NCBI GenBank assembly: GCA_964561005.1
Contig: CAZLNO010000035.1
Span: forward strand, 1 to 32,598
Direction: 5' to 3'
From: CAZLNO01 sp964561005
GTDB lineage: Bacteria > Pseudomonadota > Alphaproteobacteria > Kiloniellales > Rhodovibrionaceae
DNA: 32,598 nucleotides
Shown here: in pieces, positions 1 through 7,117 of the stretch
Layout: each line of letters begins with the position of its first letter
Numbering within the stretch: position 1 is the stretch's first letter
Notes under the pieces: generated by a model
Database searches by the model: none
Told to the model about the DNA's origin: nothing
The model's input: only the letters and a program-made list of their open reading frames with translations
Translations under genes and position numbers: made by a program

Positions 1-572
1 ACCGCTATCCCCACGAGTTCTCGGGCGGGCAGCGCCAGCGCCTGGGCATCGCCCGCGCCCTGGCGCTCAATCCCGAGCTGATCGTGGCCGACGAGCCGGT
101 TTCCGCGCTCGACGTCTCGGTGCAGGCGCAGGTCATCAACCTGATGATGGACCTGCAGGAGGAGTACCGGCTGTCCTACCTCTTCATCGCCCACGACCTC
201 GCCGTGGTGCAGCACATCAGCCACCGCATCGCGGTGATGTACCTGGGCAAGATCGTCGAGATCACCGACAAGCGCAGCCTGTTCACCAACCCGCAGCATC
301 CCTACACCGAGGCGCTGCTGGGCGCCGTGCCGGTCCCCAACCCGCGCCGCCGGCGCCAGCGCGTCGTGCTCAAGGGCGACGTGCCGAGCCCGGTGAACCC
401 GCCCCGCGGCTGCAACTTCAACACCCGCTGCCCCCATGCCGTGGCGGAGTGCTTCGAGGTTGAGCCGCCGCTGCGCGAGATCGCGCCGGGGCACCACGTC
501 GCCTGCCACCTGCGCACGCCCGCGCCCGGGGCCTTCGCGACGCCAGCCAAGCATGCGGAACCCACCCCATGA
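1..572 (+). CDS. Peptide ABC transporter ATP-binding protein, 3' part only
   Basis: This is the C-terminal part of a Dpp/Opp-type ATPase; the start lies before the window and the reading frame begins at base 3. The ABC signature SGGQRQR is visible at the left edge, followed by the Walker B segment LIVADEP, the D-loop SALD and the switch histidine in FIAHDLAVV. The end carries the C-terminal extension typical of oligopeptide/dipeptide ATPases, with HPYTEALL and the cysteine pattern CNFNTRCPHAVAEC. Such proteins power uptake of di- or oligopeptides together with a partner ATPase, two permeases and a binding protein, all presumably upstream. The stop overlaps the next start (ATGA at 569-572), so transport and intracellular hydrolysis appear to be one operon. 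The family is clear, but the exact substrate (peptides, opines, nickel) cannot be read from this fragment. Confidence 0.93.
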   Translation, partial: RYPHEFSGGQRQRLGIARALALNPELIVADEPVSALDVSVQAQVINLMMDLQEEYRLSYLFIAHDLAVVQHISHRIAVMYLGKIVEITDKRSLFTNPQHPYTEALLGAVPVPNPRRRRQRVVLKGDVPSPVNPPRGCNFNTRCPHAVAECFEVEPPLREIAPGHHVACHLRTPAPGAFATPAKHAEPTP

Positions 573-1702
573 CCGAGACACCCACGGGTCTGGAGCTGAC
601 CCGCCGCCTGATCGCCTTCGACACCATCAACCCGCCCGGCAACGAGCGGCCCTGCATCGAGTTCCTGGAGGGCCTGCTGGCCGGCGCCGGGTTCGAGACC
701 GTTTATCACGAGTACGCGCCCGGACGGACGAACCTGGTGGCGCGGCTGCCGGCGACCGGGGCCGAGCGGGCGCCGCTGGTGTTCTCCGGCCATGTCGACA
801 CCGTGCCGCTGGGCCAGGCGGCCTGGTCCGTGTCCCCCTTCGATGGCGAGGTCCGCGACGGCCGGCTCTACGGCCGCGGCGCCAGCGACATGAAGAGCGG
901 CGTGGCCGCCAGCGTGCTGGCGGCGCTGCACCTGGCGGCGGCGCCGCGCCGCCGGGCCGACGTCAAGCTGGTGCTCAGCGCCGGCGAGGAGACCGGCTGC
1001 GAGGGCGTCCGCTATCTTGCCGAGAAGCCAGCCGAGCGCCTGGGCGACTGCGGCGCCCTGATCGTCGCCGAGCCGACCGACAACCGCCCCATGGTCGGAC
1101 ACAAGGGCGCGCTCTGGCTGTCGCTGGTGGTGACCGGCGTGACCGCCCACGGCTCCATGCCCGAGCAGGGCGACAACGCCATCATCAAGGCCTGCCGCGT
1201 CGTCGACGACCTTCAGGGCTTCGCCTTCGCCGCCGACCCGCATCCGGTGATGGGCGCGCCGACGCTGAACATCGGCACCATCTCGGCCGGGCTGAACGTC
1301 AACTCCGTCCCCGACCGCGCGGCGGTGGGGGTGGACCTGCGCACCGTCGTGGGGCAGACCAACGAGGGCGTGCGCAGCCGGCTGGCCGCGCACCTGGGCG
1401 AGGCGGTGACGCTCGAGACGCTGACCGACATGGACCACGTCTATACCGACCCCGACGATCCCTGGATGCGGCAGGTCTTCGCCTGCGTGGAATCGACCCT
1501 GGGCTTCGAGCCGGAGGTGGCGACGGCCAGCTACTTCTCCGACGCCTCGGTGCTGACCCCGGCCTTCGGCGGGCCGCCCACGCTGATCATGGGGCCGGGG
1601 CCGATGCGCATGGCGCACCAGACCGACGAGTACTGCCTGGTTGACAACATCGACCGCTGCGCCGAGGCGTTCGCGGCCATCGGGAGGGCCTATCTGTCAT
1701 GA
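569..1702 (+). CDS. M20-family deacylase/peptidase (ArgE/DapE-like)
   Basis: This is a 377-residue zinc amidohydrolase. The M20 landmarks are in order: SGHVDTVP (metal His75, Asp77), the bridging Asp107 in YGRGASDMKSG, GEETG with the catalytic Glu140 and metal Glu141, AEPT with Glu168, the lid-domain AHGS motif, and a C-terminal metal ligand His350 in MAHQTDEY. Length and motif order match acetylornithine deacetylase/succinyl-diaminopimelate desuccinylase-like enzymes, which cleave N-acyl groups from amino acids or small peptides in the cytoplasm. It is coupled by ATGA overlaps to the peptide transporter ATPase before it and to a second M20 enzyme after it. A role in processing imported peptides or N-acyl amino acids is therefore likelier than arginine or lysine biosynthesis. 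That functional choice is inference from context. Confidence 0.9.
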   Translation: MTETPTGLELTRRLIAFDTINPPGNERPCIEFLEGLLAGAGFETVYHEYAPGRTNLVARLPATGAERAPLVFSGHVDTVPLGQAAWSVSPFDGEVRDGRLYGRGASDMKSGVAASVLAALHLAAAPRRRADVKLVLSAGEETGCEGVRYLAEKPAERLGDCGALIVAEPTDNRPMVGHKGALWLSLVVTGVTAHGSMPEQGDNAIIKACRVVDDLQGFAFAADPHPVMGAPTLNIGTISAGLNVNSVPDRAAVGVDLRTVVGQTNEGVRSRLAAHLGEAVTLETLTDMDHVYTDPDDPWMRQVFACVESTLGFEPEVATASYFSDASVLTPAFGGPPTLIMGPGPMRMAHQTDEYCLVDNIDRCAEAFAAIGRAYLS

Positions 1703-2949
1703 GCGAGACGGCGACGACGGCGACCCACGTGGACGGCGAGCGGCTGTGGGCCAGCCTGATGGAGATGGCGCGCATCGGCGCCACCGAGAAGGGCGGCGTC
1801 CGCCGCCTGACGGGCACCGATCTGGACCGCCAGGGGCGCGACCTCTTCCGCCGGTGGTGCGAGGAGGCTGGCTGCACCGTCGGCATCGACGCCCTGGGCA
1901 ACATGTTCGCCCGCCGGCCCGGCCGCGACGCCTCGCGCCCGCCGGTGGCGCTCGGCAGCCACCTGGACAGCCAGCCCACGGGCGGCAAGTTCGATGGCGT
2001 GCTGGGCGTGCTGGCCGGGCTGGAGGTGGTGCGCAGCCTCAACGACCGCGGCGTGACGACCGAGGCGCCGATCGAGGTCATCAACTGGACCAACGAGGAG
2101 GGCACCCGCTTCCCGCCGCCGATGACCTGCTCCGGCGCCTTCGCCGGGGCGTTCAGCGTGGACTACGCCGCCAGCCGAACCGACGTCGACGGCTACGCGC
2201 TGGGCGCGGAGATCGAGCGCATCGGCTATGCCGGGCCGGAGCCCGTGGGGGCGCGCGAGATCGGCGCCTACCTGGAGCTGCACATCGAGCAGGGCCCGGT
2301 GCTGGAGGCCGAGGACAAGCTGATCGGGGTGGTCACCGGCGGCCGGGCGCAGCGCTGGTACGAGGTCACCGTGACCGGACAGGAGGCGCACGCCGGGCCG
2401 ACGCCGATGGACCGCCGGCGCGACGCCCTGGTGGGCGCCTCGCGCATGATCGACGCGATCCACCAGGTCGGGCTGGACTTCGGCACCGACGCCAGCGCCA
2501 CCGTGGGCCATCTGCAGGTGCATCCCAACTCGCCCAACGTGGTGCCGGGGCGGGTGTTCTTCACCATCGACTGCCGCCATCCCGACGAGGACGTGCTGAG
2601 CGAGATGGACGGCGCCCTGCGCCGGACCTGCGCGCAGCTCGCCGAGCGCGCGGGGCTGGATCTCGCCGTCGAGGAGATCTGGCACTGCCCGCCCACGGTG
2701 TTCGACACGCGCTGCGTCGGGGCGGTGCGCGAGGCGGCGCGGGCGGCCGGCCTGACGTGGCGGGACATCGTCAGCGGCGCCGGACACGACGCCTTTTACG
2801 TGGCCACGGTGGCGCCGGCGGCGATGGTCTTCGTGCCCTGCAAGGACGGCATCAGCCATAACGAGGCCGAATACGCCTCGCCGGAGGCCTGCGCCGCCGG
2901 GGCGGAGGTGCTCTACCGCGCCGCCCTCGACCTCGCCGGCCAAGCCTAG
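1699..2949 (+). CDS. Zn-dependent hydrolase, N-carbamoyl-L-amino acid hydrolase/allantoate amidohydrolase family
   Basis: This 416-residue M20 enzyme belongs to the amidase, hydantoinase/carbamoylase branch. Visible signatures are GSHLDSQPTGGKFDG (metal His88, Asp99), NWTNEEGTRF (Glu133/Glu134), ELHIEQGP (His195), GQEAHAGPTPMDRRRDAL in the dimerisation domain, and the C-terminal GISHNEAEY with ligand His387. These enzymes remove a carbamoyl group from N-carbamoyl amino acids, ureidoglycine-type purine intermediates or beta-ureidopropionate. Which substrate applies cannot be decided here. It overlaps the upstream deacylase by ATGA (1699-1702), so the two M20 enzymes and the transporter form a catabolic operon. 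No hydantoinase or allantoinase gene lies in the window, which argues mildly against a complete hydantoin pathway at this locus. Confidence 0.9.
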   Translation: MSETATTATHVDGERLWASLMEMARIGATEKGGVRRLTGTDLDRQGRDLFRRWCEEAGCTVGIDALGNMFARRPGRDASRPPVALGSHLDSQPTGGKFDGVLGVLAGLEVVRSLNDRGVTTEAPIEVINWTNEEGTRFPPPMTCSGAFAGAFSVDYAASRTDVDGYALGAEIERIGYAGPEPVGAREIGAYLELHIEQGPVLEAEDKLIGVVTGGRAQRWYEVTVTGQEAHAGPTPMDRRRDALVGASRMIDAIHQVGLDFGTDASATVGHLQVHPNSPNVVPGRVFFTIDCRHPDEDVLSEMDGALRRTCAQLAERAGLDLAVEEIWHCPPTVFDTRCVGAVREAARAAGLTWRDIVSGAGHDAFYVATVAPAAMVFVPCKDGISHNEAEYASPEACAAGAEVLYRAALDLAGQA

Positions 2950-2970
2950 GCGGGCAGGGACGGCGGCGGG

Positions 2971-3144
2971 ATGGCCCGCTCGGCGCGCTGTCTGGCCTGC
3001 GGCCGGCCGGTGAGCCGCTACGCCGCCCGCTGCCCGCACTGCGGCGCGGCACAACCGCAGAAACGGGTGGGCAGCACCATCGGTCTGGCGGTGACGCTGT
3101 TCCTGCTGATCCTGGCCATCGCCTGGGCGCTCGCCGGGAGGTAG
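2971..3144 (+). CDS. 57-residue zinc-ribbon protein with one membrane segment
   Basis: This short ORF has an ATG at 2971 and a TAG at 3142-3144. The first 25 residues carry two CxxC knuckles, CLAC (Cys7, Cys10) and CPHC (Cys21, Cys24), the layout of a minimal zinc ribbon. Residues about 36-54 are strongly hydrophobic (IGLAVTLFLLILAIAWAL) and should span the membrane, leaving the ribbon on one side. It starts 21 bases after the hydrolase stop with a GGGACGG-like stretch upstream, so it may be the last gene of that operon. Small proteins of this plan are common and mostly uncharacterised. Nothing here reveals a partner. Composition and frame look genuine, but translation is unproven. Confidence 0.6.
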   Translation: MARSARCLACGRPVSRYAARCPHCGAAQPQKRVGSTIGLAVTLFLLILAIAWALAGR

Positions 3145-3263
3145 AGCACGATCCGACCGCTCCATGCCGCGGGCTGCGTCTTCGCCTGCGACACCGGATG
3201 TCAGGCTTTCAGGCGCATTGTTGCATCGCAGCGCCAGGGAAAATTCGCGCCCAGGTAACCTAG

Positions 3264-3281
3264 GTCAGGCTTCAGCCTGAC
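3264..3281. repeat. Palindromic element with CAGGCTTCAGCCTG core, copy 1
   Basis: GTCAGGCT-TC-AGCCTGAC is a perfect inverted repeat that as RNA or single-stranded DNA folds into a 7-bp stem with a TTCA loop. A second copy lies at 23696-23713 with the same 14-base core, and the second base pair is T-A here but G-C there. A partial copy of the left arm (GTCAGGCTT) sits at 3200-3208. The element lies between the zinc-ribbon gene and the convergent small membrane gene. It may act as a terminator or be a dispersed palindromic repeat of the genome. Confidence 0.6.
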
Positions 3282-3340
3282 ATGGAATGCGACAATCGGC
3301 TCGCGATTCCATCTTGTCCGGGGCGATGGGGCCCGGCCGG

Positions 3341-3679
3341 CTACGCCTCGGGCATCCGGCATTGCGGGAAGCGGTAGCCCAGCCACACCTGGAGCCGTCG
3401 CCGCGGTCGGCGCAGCCAGTGGTGCTCGTCCGACAGGATGGCCAGGCCGAGCGGGATCATCCAGACGCCCAGGATGGGCAGGAATCCCAGAACCCCGCCG
3501 AGGATCAGCAGCACGCCGAGGCCCCGGCGCACCCAGCGGTTGGGGTGGCGTTTCAGGGCGTCGATCGCGTTCAGCAGCCGGCGCAACAGCTTGGTCCGGG
3601 TCTGGGCCGCGATGCGCGGTCGCGGACGGCGAACGCGGGACCGCCGCCGCGGCGCGTGTGCCTCCTTGCCCGTGTCCAT
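3341..3679 (-). CDS. Small basic membrane protein of unknown function
   Basis: I take the ATG at 3679 (112 residues) over an upstream in-frame ATG at 3880, because AGAGGTG sits directly before it and the extra N-terminal stretch would overlap the hutG control region and looks non-coding. The first 55 residues are very basic (RRRSRVRRPRPR). Then comes a hydrophobic stretch, GLGVLLILGGVLGFLPILGV, followed by WMIPLGLAILS, which suggests two tight membrane segments joined by a Pro-Gly turn. A basic tail follows. The pattern recalls small PGPGW-type transmembrane proteins, but the motif is not exact. The gene diverges from hutG across about 200 bases. Function unknown. Confidence 0.65.
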   Translation of the reverse strand: MDTGKEAHAPRRRSRVRRPRPRIAAQTRTKLLRRLLNAIDALKRHPNRWVRRGLGVLLILGGVLGFLPILGVWMIPLGLAILSDEHHWLRRPRRRLQVWLGYRFPQCRMPEA

Positions 3680-3812
3680 CACCTCTTGCCGCTTCTCCGT
3701 GGACCGCGACGGCCTGCCGCCGCGCCTGTTTGCGGTGCAGAATAGGGGGCCGACCGTGGCACCGCCAGGGCCGGATTGTGGCAGTCGGGCGGAACTTGGA
3801 CCGCGCCGACCC

Positions 3813-3842
3813 TTCACCACGTCCCGCCGGGGCGTGTATAGA
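3813..3842 (+). promoter_or_regulatory. Possible sigma70-type promoter for hutG
   Basis: TTCACC (3813-3818) and TATAGA (3837-3842) are separated by 18 bases and lie about 40 bases before the hutG start. The -10 element fits well and the -35 only moderately. No palindromic operator was recognised beside it. Confidence 0.3.
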
Positions 3843-3882
3843 CCGAGGCGGAGCACAGCGGGCGCGAAGGAGGAGGGCAAGG

Positions 3883-4698
3883 ATGTCGGTCTATCGGATC
3901 GTGGAGGGCGAGGGGCCGCTGATCGTTTCCATGCCGCACGTCGGCACGCTGCTGCCCGCCGAGGTCGCGGAGACCATGACGGAGGCCGGGCGCGCGGTGC
4001 CCGACACCGACTGGCACGTCGACCGGCTCTATGAGCCGGTGCTGGACGAGCTGGGCATTCCCCGCGTCGCCGCCGTGTTCAGCCGCTACACCGTCGACCT
4101 GAACCGGGCCCCGGACAGCGCGCCGCTGTATCCCGGCGCCCGCGAGACCGAGTTGTGCCCCACCACCACCTTCGATGACCAGCCGATCTACCTGGACGGC
4201 CAGGCACCCGACGAGCGTGCGATCGAGGCCCGCCGGCGCGACTACTGGCAGCCCTACCACCTGGCGCTCGCGCAGCTTCTGTTGCGGGCGAAGGACCGCC
4301 ACGGTGTGGCGGTGCTCTGGGACGCGCACTCGATCCGCGGCCAGGTGCCCCGCTTTTTCGAGGGGTCCCTGCCGGATCTGAACATCGGCACCCGCGACGG
4401 CGAGTCCTGCGCTCGCGAGTTGCTGGACCTCGTCGCCGGGACGGCGCGCTCGGCCGGGGCGGACGCGGGTTACGGCACGGTGGTCGATGGCCGGTTCAAG
4501 GGCGGATTCATCACGCGCAGCTATGGCCGCCCGGCGGAAGGGGCGCATGCCATCCAGCTCGAGCTGGCGCAGCGGACCTACATGGACGAGGCGCCGCCCT
4601 GGCGCTTCGACCCCGAGCGGGCCGAGCGCCTGCGACCAGTGCTGCGGCACATGCTGCGGGCGGCGCGCGATTGGGCCCTGGCGCAGGCGCGGGCATAG
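3883..4698 (+). CDS. hutG: N-formylglutamate deformylase (N-formylglutamate amidohydrolase)
   Basis: HutG hydrolyses N-formyl-L-glutamate to glutamate and formate, the last step of the five-enzyme histidine pathway. The 271-residue product shows the family signatures VSMPHVGT near the N terminus, DTDWHVDRLY, SRYTVDLNR, VLWDAHSI, LPDLNIGT and FKGGFITRSYG; the acidic and histidine residues in these form the metal site. The ATG at 3883 follows AAGGAGGAGGG at good spacing, so upstream in-frame ATGs are rejected. HutI and HutF, the two preceding steps, are encoded 2.4 to 5 kb downstream, but hutH and hutU are not in the window. The gene stands alone between a divergent membrane gene and a long intergenic region. 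A closely related formylase acting on another N-formyl substrate is possible but less likely in this context. Confidence 0.9.
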   Translation: MSVYRIVEGEGPLIVSMPHVGTLLPAEVAETMTEAGRAVPDTDWHVDRLYEPVLDELGIPRVAAVFSRYTVDLNRAPDSAPLYPGARETELCPTTTFDDQPIYLDGQAPDERAIEARRRDYWQPYHLALAQLLLRAKDRHGVAVLWDAHSIRGQVPRFFEGSLPDLNIGTRDGESCARELLDLVAGTARSAGADAGYGTVVDGRFKGGFITRSYGRPAEGAHAIQLELAQRTYMDEAPPWRFDPERAERLRPVLRHMLRAARDWALAQARA

Positions 4699-4707
4699 CG
4701 CTCACCG

Positions 4708-4734
4708 AGCTTTCTCCAGTCCCCGGTGAAAGCT
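4708..4734 (+). terminator. Hairpin after hutG
   Basis: AGCTTTC (4708-4714) pairs with GAAAGCT (4728-4734), with CC/GG pairing inside. It begins 10 bases after the hutG stop. Only a short ATTTCG follows, so it is a weak terminator candidate or an RNA-stabilising 3' structure. Confidence 0.4.
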
Positions 4735-4790
4735 ATTTCGTCAGTAAAGCGCTTTCGAAACCATTACTATTTACTGGTACATATTACAGT

Positions 4791-4819
4791 TTGACCTGCA
4801 TCTCGCAGGTGCGTAATCT
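4791..4819 (+). promoter_or_regulatory. Promoter with internal inverted repeat before the metalloprotease gene
   Basis: TTGACC (4791-4796) and TAATCT (4814-4819) are exactly 17 bases apart, inside an AT-rich patch that stands out from the GC-rich surroundings. A perfect inverted repeat ACCTGC-ATCTC-GCAGGT (4794-4810) overlaps the -35 box and fills most of the spacer, the usual place for a repressor operator. The predicted start of transcription is near 4826, giving a leader of roughly 95 bases before the GTG at 4921. Confidence 0.5.
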
Positions 4820-4920
4820 CTTAATACTTGGAACGCAAGCCGCGTCGCCTGCGTTGCTCGCGACTCCGGACCGGGGGTGCATCGGACCGGAGCGGGTCAA
4901 GCTTTTCAGGGGACAGCCGC

Positions 4921-7101
4921 GTGGCACTCGACCTCCTATCCATTCCGGAAGCGCAACAAGTAACCGCCGTCTACATCGCCTACTTCGGCCGCGCGCCGGA
5001 CCCCGAGGGACTCGCATTCTGGACCGAGGAGTACACACGGGGCCTGGACGCGGGCAAACCGGCCGGGGTGGTCCTGGACGACGTCGCCGAGTCGTTTCGG
5101 CTAGGTGACGAAGCGGCAACGCGCTTTCCCTTTCTGTCGACCTCCGGGACCGGGCCGGTCGACGCCGCTGCCATCGACGGCTTCGTCACCGCGGTCTTTC
5201 AGAACCTCTTCAACCGCGCTCCGGACGCCGACGGCCTGGCGTTCTGGCGGGAGGAGATCCGTGCTCGCCTGGAGGACGACACCCGCCTGGGCGACATCCT
5301 GATCGACATCGCGGCCGGGGCCCGGGACAGCGACGACGGCGCCGACCGCGCCACGTTGCTGCGCAAGATCGCCGCCGGCGAGGCTTATGCGCAGGAGGTG
5401 GCCGGCGAGGACGGCGCCTTCGACGCGGCGACGGCGCGGGCGCTCATCGACCGGGTAACCAGCGAGGCCGACGCGGCGGACGCCGCCGAGGCCGGGCGTG
5501 CCCTGGCGCGCGGCGAGAACGGCCTGCTCGCCGCCCCGGATACCGCCGAGCTGGCCGAGGACCACAGCCTGCGCCTCGACGTGCTCGCGAACGACCAGGT
5601 GCTGACCGGCGAACCGGTCAGCCTGACGGTGCAAGAGGAGCCGTCGCACGGGCAGGCCACGATCACCGACGCAGCCATCGTCTACACGCCGGAGACGGAC
5701 TTCTTCGGCGACGACAGCCTGACCTACGCGATCGAGACGGCGGGTGGCGAGATCGCGACCGGCGCGGTCGAACTCACCGTCATGCCGGTTAACGATCCAC
5801 CCGAAGCCGTGCGCGACAGCGCCAGCGTCAGCGAGGACGACGAGGTCGCCATCGACGTGTTGCGCAATGACCGCGACCCCGACGACGACAGCCTGACCGT
5901 CGTCGCGGTCGAGGACGGCGAGAACGGCAGCGTGGCCATCGGGCCGGCCGGCGGGGTGGTCTACACCCCGGAAGCGGACTTCAGCGGTCGCGACAGCTTC
6001 ACCTACACGCTCGGCGACGGCAACGGCGGCACCGCCACGGGCACGGTCAACGTGCTGGTGAAGCCCATCGGCGACCCGCCGGCCGCCGGGGACGACACGG
6101 CGGAGACCACGGCCGACAACCCGGTCACGATTCCGATCCTGGATAACGACAGCGACCCCGACGGCGGTGCGCTGACGGTCACCGCGCTGTCGAGCCCGGA
6201 CGACGGCACGGTGGCCCTGAACGACGATGGCACGGTCACCTACACGCCGGCCGACGGCTTCACGGGCACCGACACCTTCAGCTACACCGTGAGCGACCCG
6301 GACGGCGAGACGGCGCAGGCCGACGTCGAGGTCACCGTGCAATCCGCCTCCGGCGACGAGCCCGCGCCTCCACCGCCCACGCAGGAGCCACCCACGGGAG
6401 GTGGCGGCGCGGGGCCGGTTCTGGACGTGACCTTCACCGACGCCTTCCGCACGTCGTCCGCGACGGCGGGGCTGCTGGACGAGGTCGGTATCGCGCTGCA
6501 GAAGGCCTGGGACACCTGGACGGAGGTCTTCGCCTTCGATCCGGAGGCGTCGATCGAGCTGCAGGTGGATGGCGTCGACAATGCCGGGCTGCTGGCCCGC
6601 TCGGGCGCGGGCTCGGTGCGCCTGACCGGGGAAGCCGACGACGCGCCGCTGCCGACGAACGTCGCGCGCGAGCTGCAGGGGCAGGGCGATTTCACGGCCA
6701 ATGCGCCGGACGCCATCCTGGAACTCTCGATTCCCAGCCTGGATCGTCTGTCCTTCAACGGCAGCGGCGGCGACATCAGCGCCGAGGTCCTCTTCACCCA
6801 CGAACTCGGTCATCCCTTGGGGTTCCTCGGCATCGGCGATCCCTCGGCCATGAGCGTTTGGGACAGCTTCGTGGAGATCCAGGGCGGACAGCGGGTCTTT
6901 ACCGGCCCCAACGCCGTCGCGGCGAACGACGGCGCCCAGGTTGCGCTGGACGACGATTCCCCGCACCTGAGCGAGAGCGTCTTCGGCGACGCGCTGATGA
7001 CACCGATCCTCGGCAACGCGACGGGTCTCGAAGTCTCCGCCGTGGAAGTCGGCATCATGCGGGACCTGGGCTACACGCTGAACGATCCCCTGGCGGTGTG
7101 A
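4921..7101 (+). CDS. Secreted-type metzincin protease with DUF4214 and Ig/cadherin-like repeats
   Basis: This is a 726-residue multidomain protein. Residues about 10-145 contain two DUF4214-like units (VYIAYFGRAPDPEGLAFW and FQNLFNRAPDADGLAFW). About 200-480 hold three tandem Ig/cadherin-like repeats with the recurring YTP...F.G.DSFTY pattern and many Asp residues, suggesting calcium binding. A Pro/Gly-rich linker follows at about 490-505. The C-terminal domain carries HELGHPLGF (His627, Glu628, His631), then after about 50 residues SPHLSESVFG (His682) and a Met-turn ALMTP (Met693). That spacing matches leishmanolysin (M8)-type metzincins, where the third zinc histidine lies on a long insertion. 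I chose GTG 4921 because AGGGGA precedes it and the DUF4214 domain begins right after. There is no Sec signal peptide; DUF4214 and repeat architecture suggest type I secretion, which is inference. Confidence 0.82.
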   Translation: MALDLLSIPEAQQVTAVYIAYFGRAPDPEGLAFWTEEYTRGLDAGKPAGVVLDDVAESFRLGDEAATRFPFLSTSGTGPVDAAAIDGFVTAVFQNLFNRAPDADGLAFWREEIRARLEDDTRLGDILIDIAAGARDSDDGADRATLLRKIAAGEAYAQEVAGEDGAFDAATARALIDRVTSEADAADAAEAGRALARGENGLLAAPDTAELAEDHSLRLDVLANDQVLTGEPVSLTVQEEPSHGQATITDAAIVYTPETDFFGDDSLTYAIETAGGEIATGAVELTVMPVNDPPEAVRDSASVSEDDEVAIDVLRNDRDPDDDSLTVVAVEDGENGSVAIGPAGGVVYTPEADFSGRDSFTYTLGDGNGGTATGTVNVLVKPIGDPPAAGDDTAETTADNPVTIPILDNDSDPDGGALTVTALSSPDDGTVALNDDGTVTYTPADGFTGTDTFSYTVSDPDGETAQADVEVTVQSASGDEPAPPPPTQEPPTGGGGAGPVLDVTFTDAFRTSSATAGLLDEVGIALQKAWDTWTEVFAFDPEASIELQVDGVDNAGLLARSGAGSVRLTGEADDAPLPTNVARELQGQGDFTANAPDAILELSIPSLDRLSFNGSGGDISAEVLFTHELGHPLGFLGIGDPSAMSVWDSFVEIQGGQRVFTGPNAVAANDGAQVALDDDSPHLSESVFGDALMTPILGNATGLEVSAVEVGIMRDLGYTLNDPLAV

Positions 7102-7117
7102 GGCCGCCCGCCGCGCC

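Noticed and set aside
3680..3882. N-terminal extensions of both hutG (from 3658) and the small membrane gene (to 3880)
   Set aside because: They overlap each other on opposite strands and lack ribosome sites, while the inner starts have strong ones.
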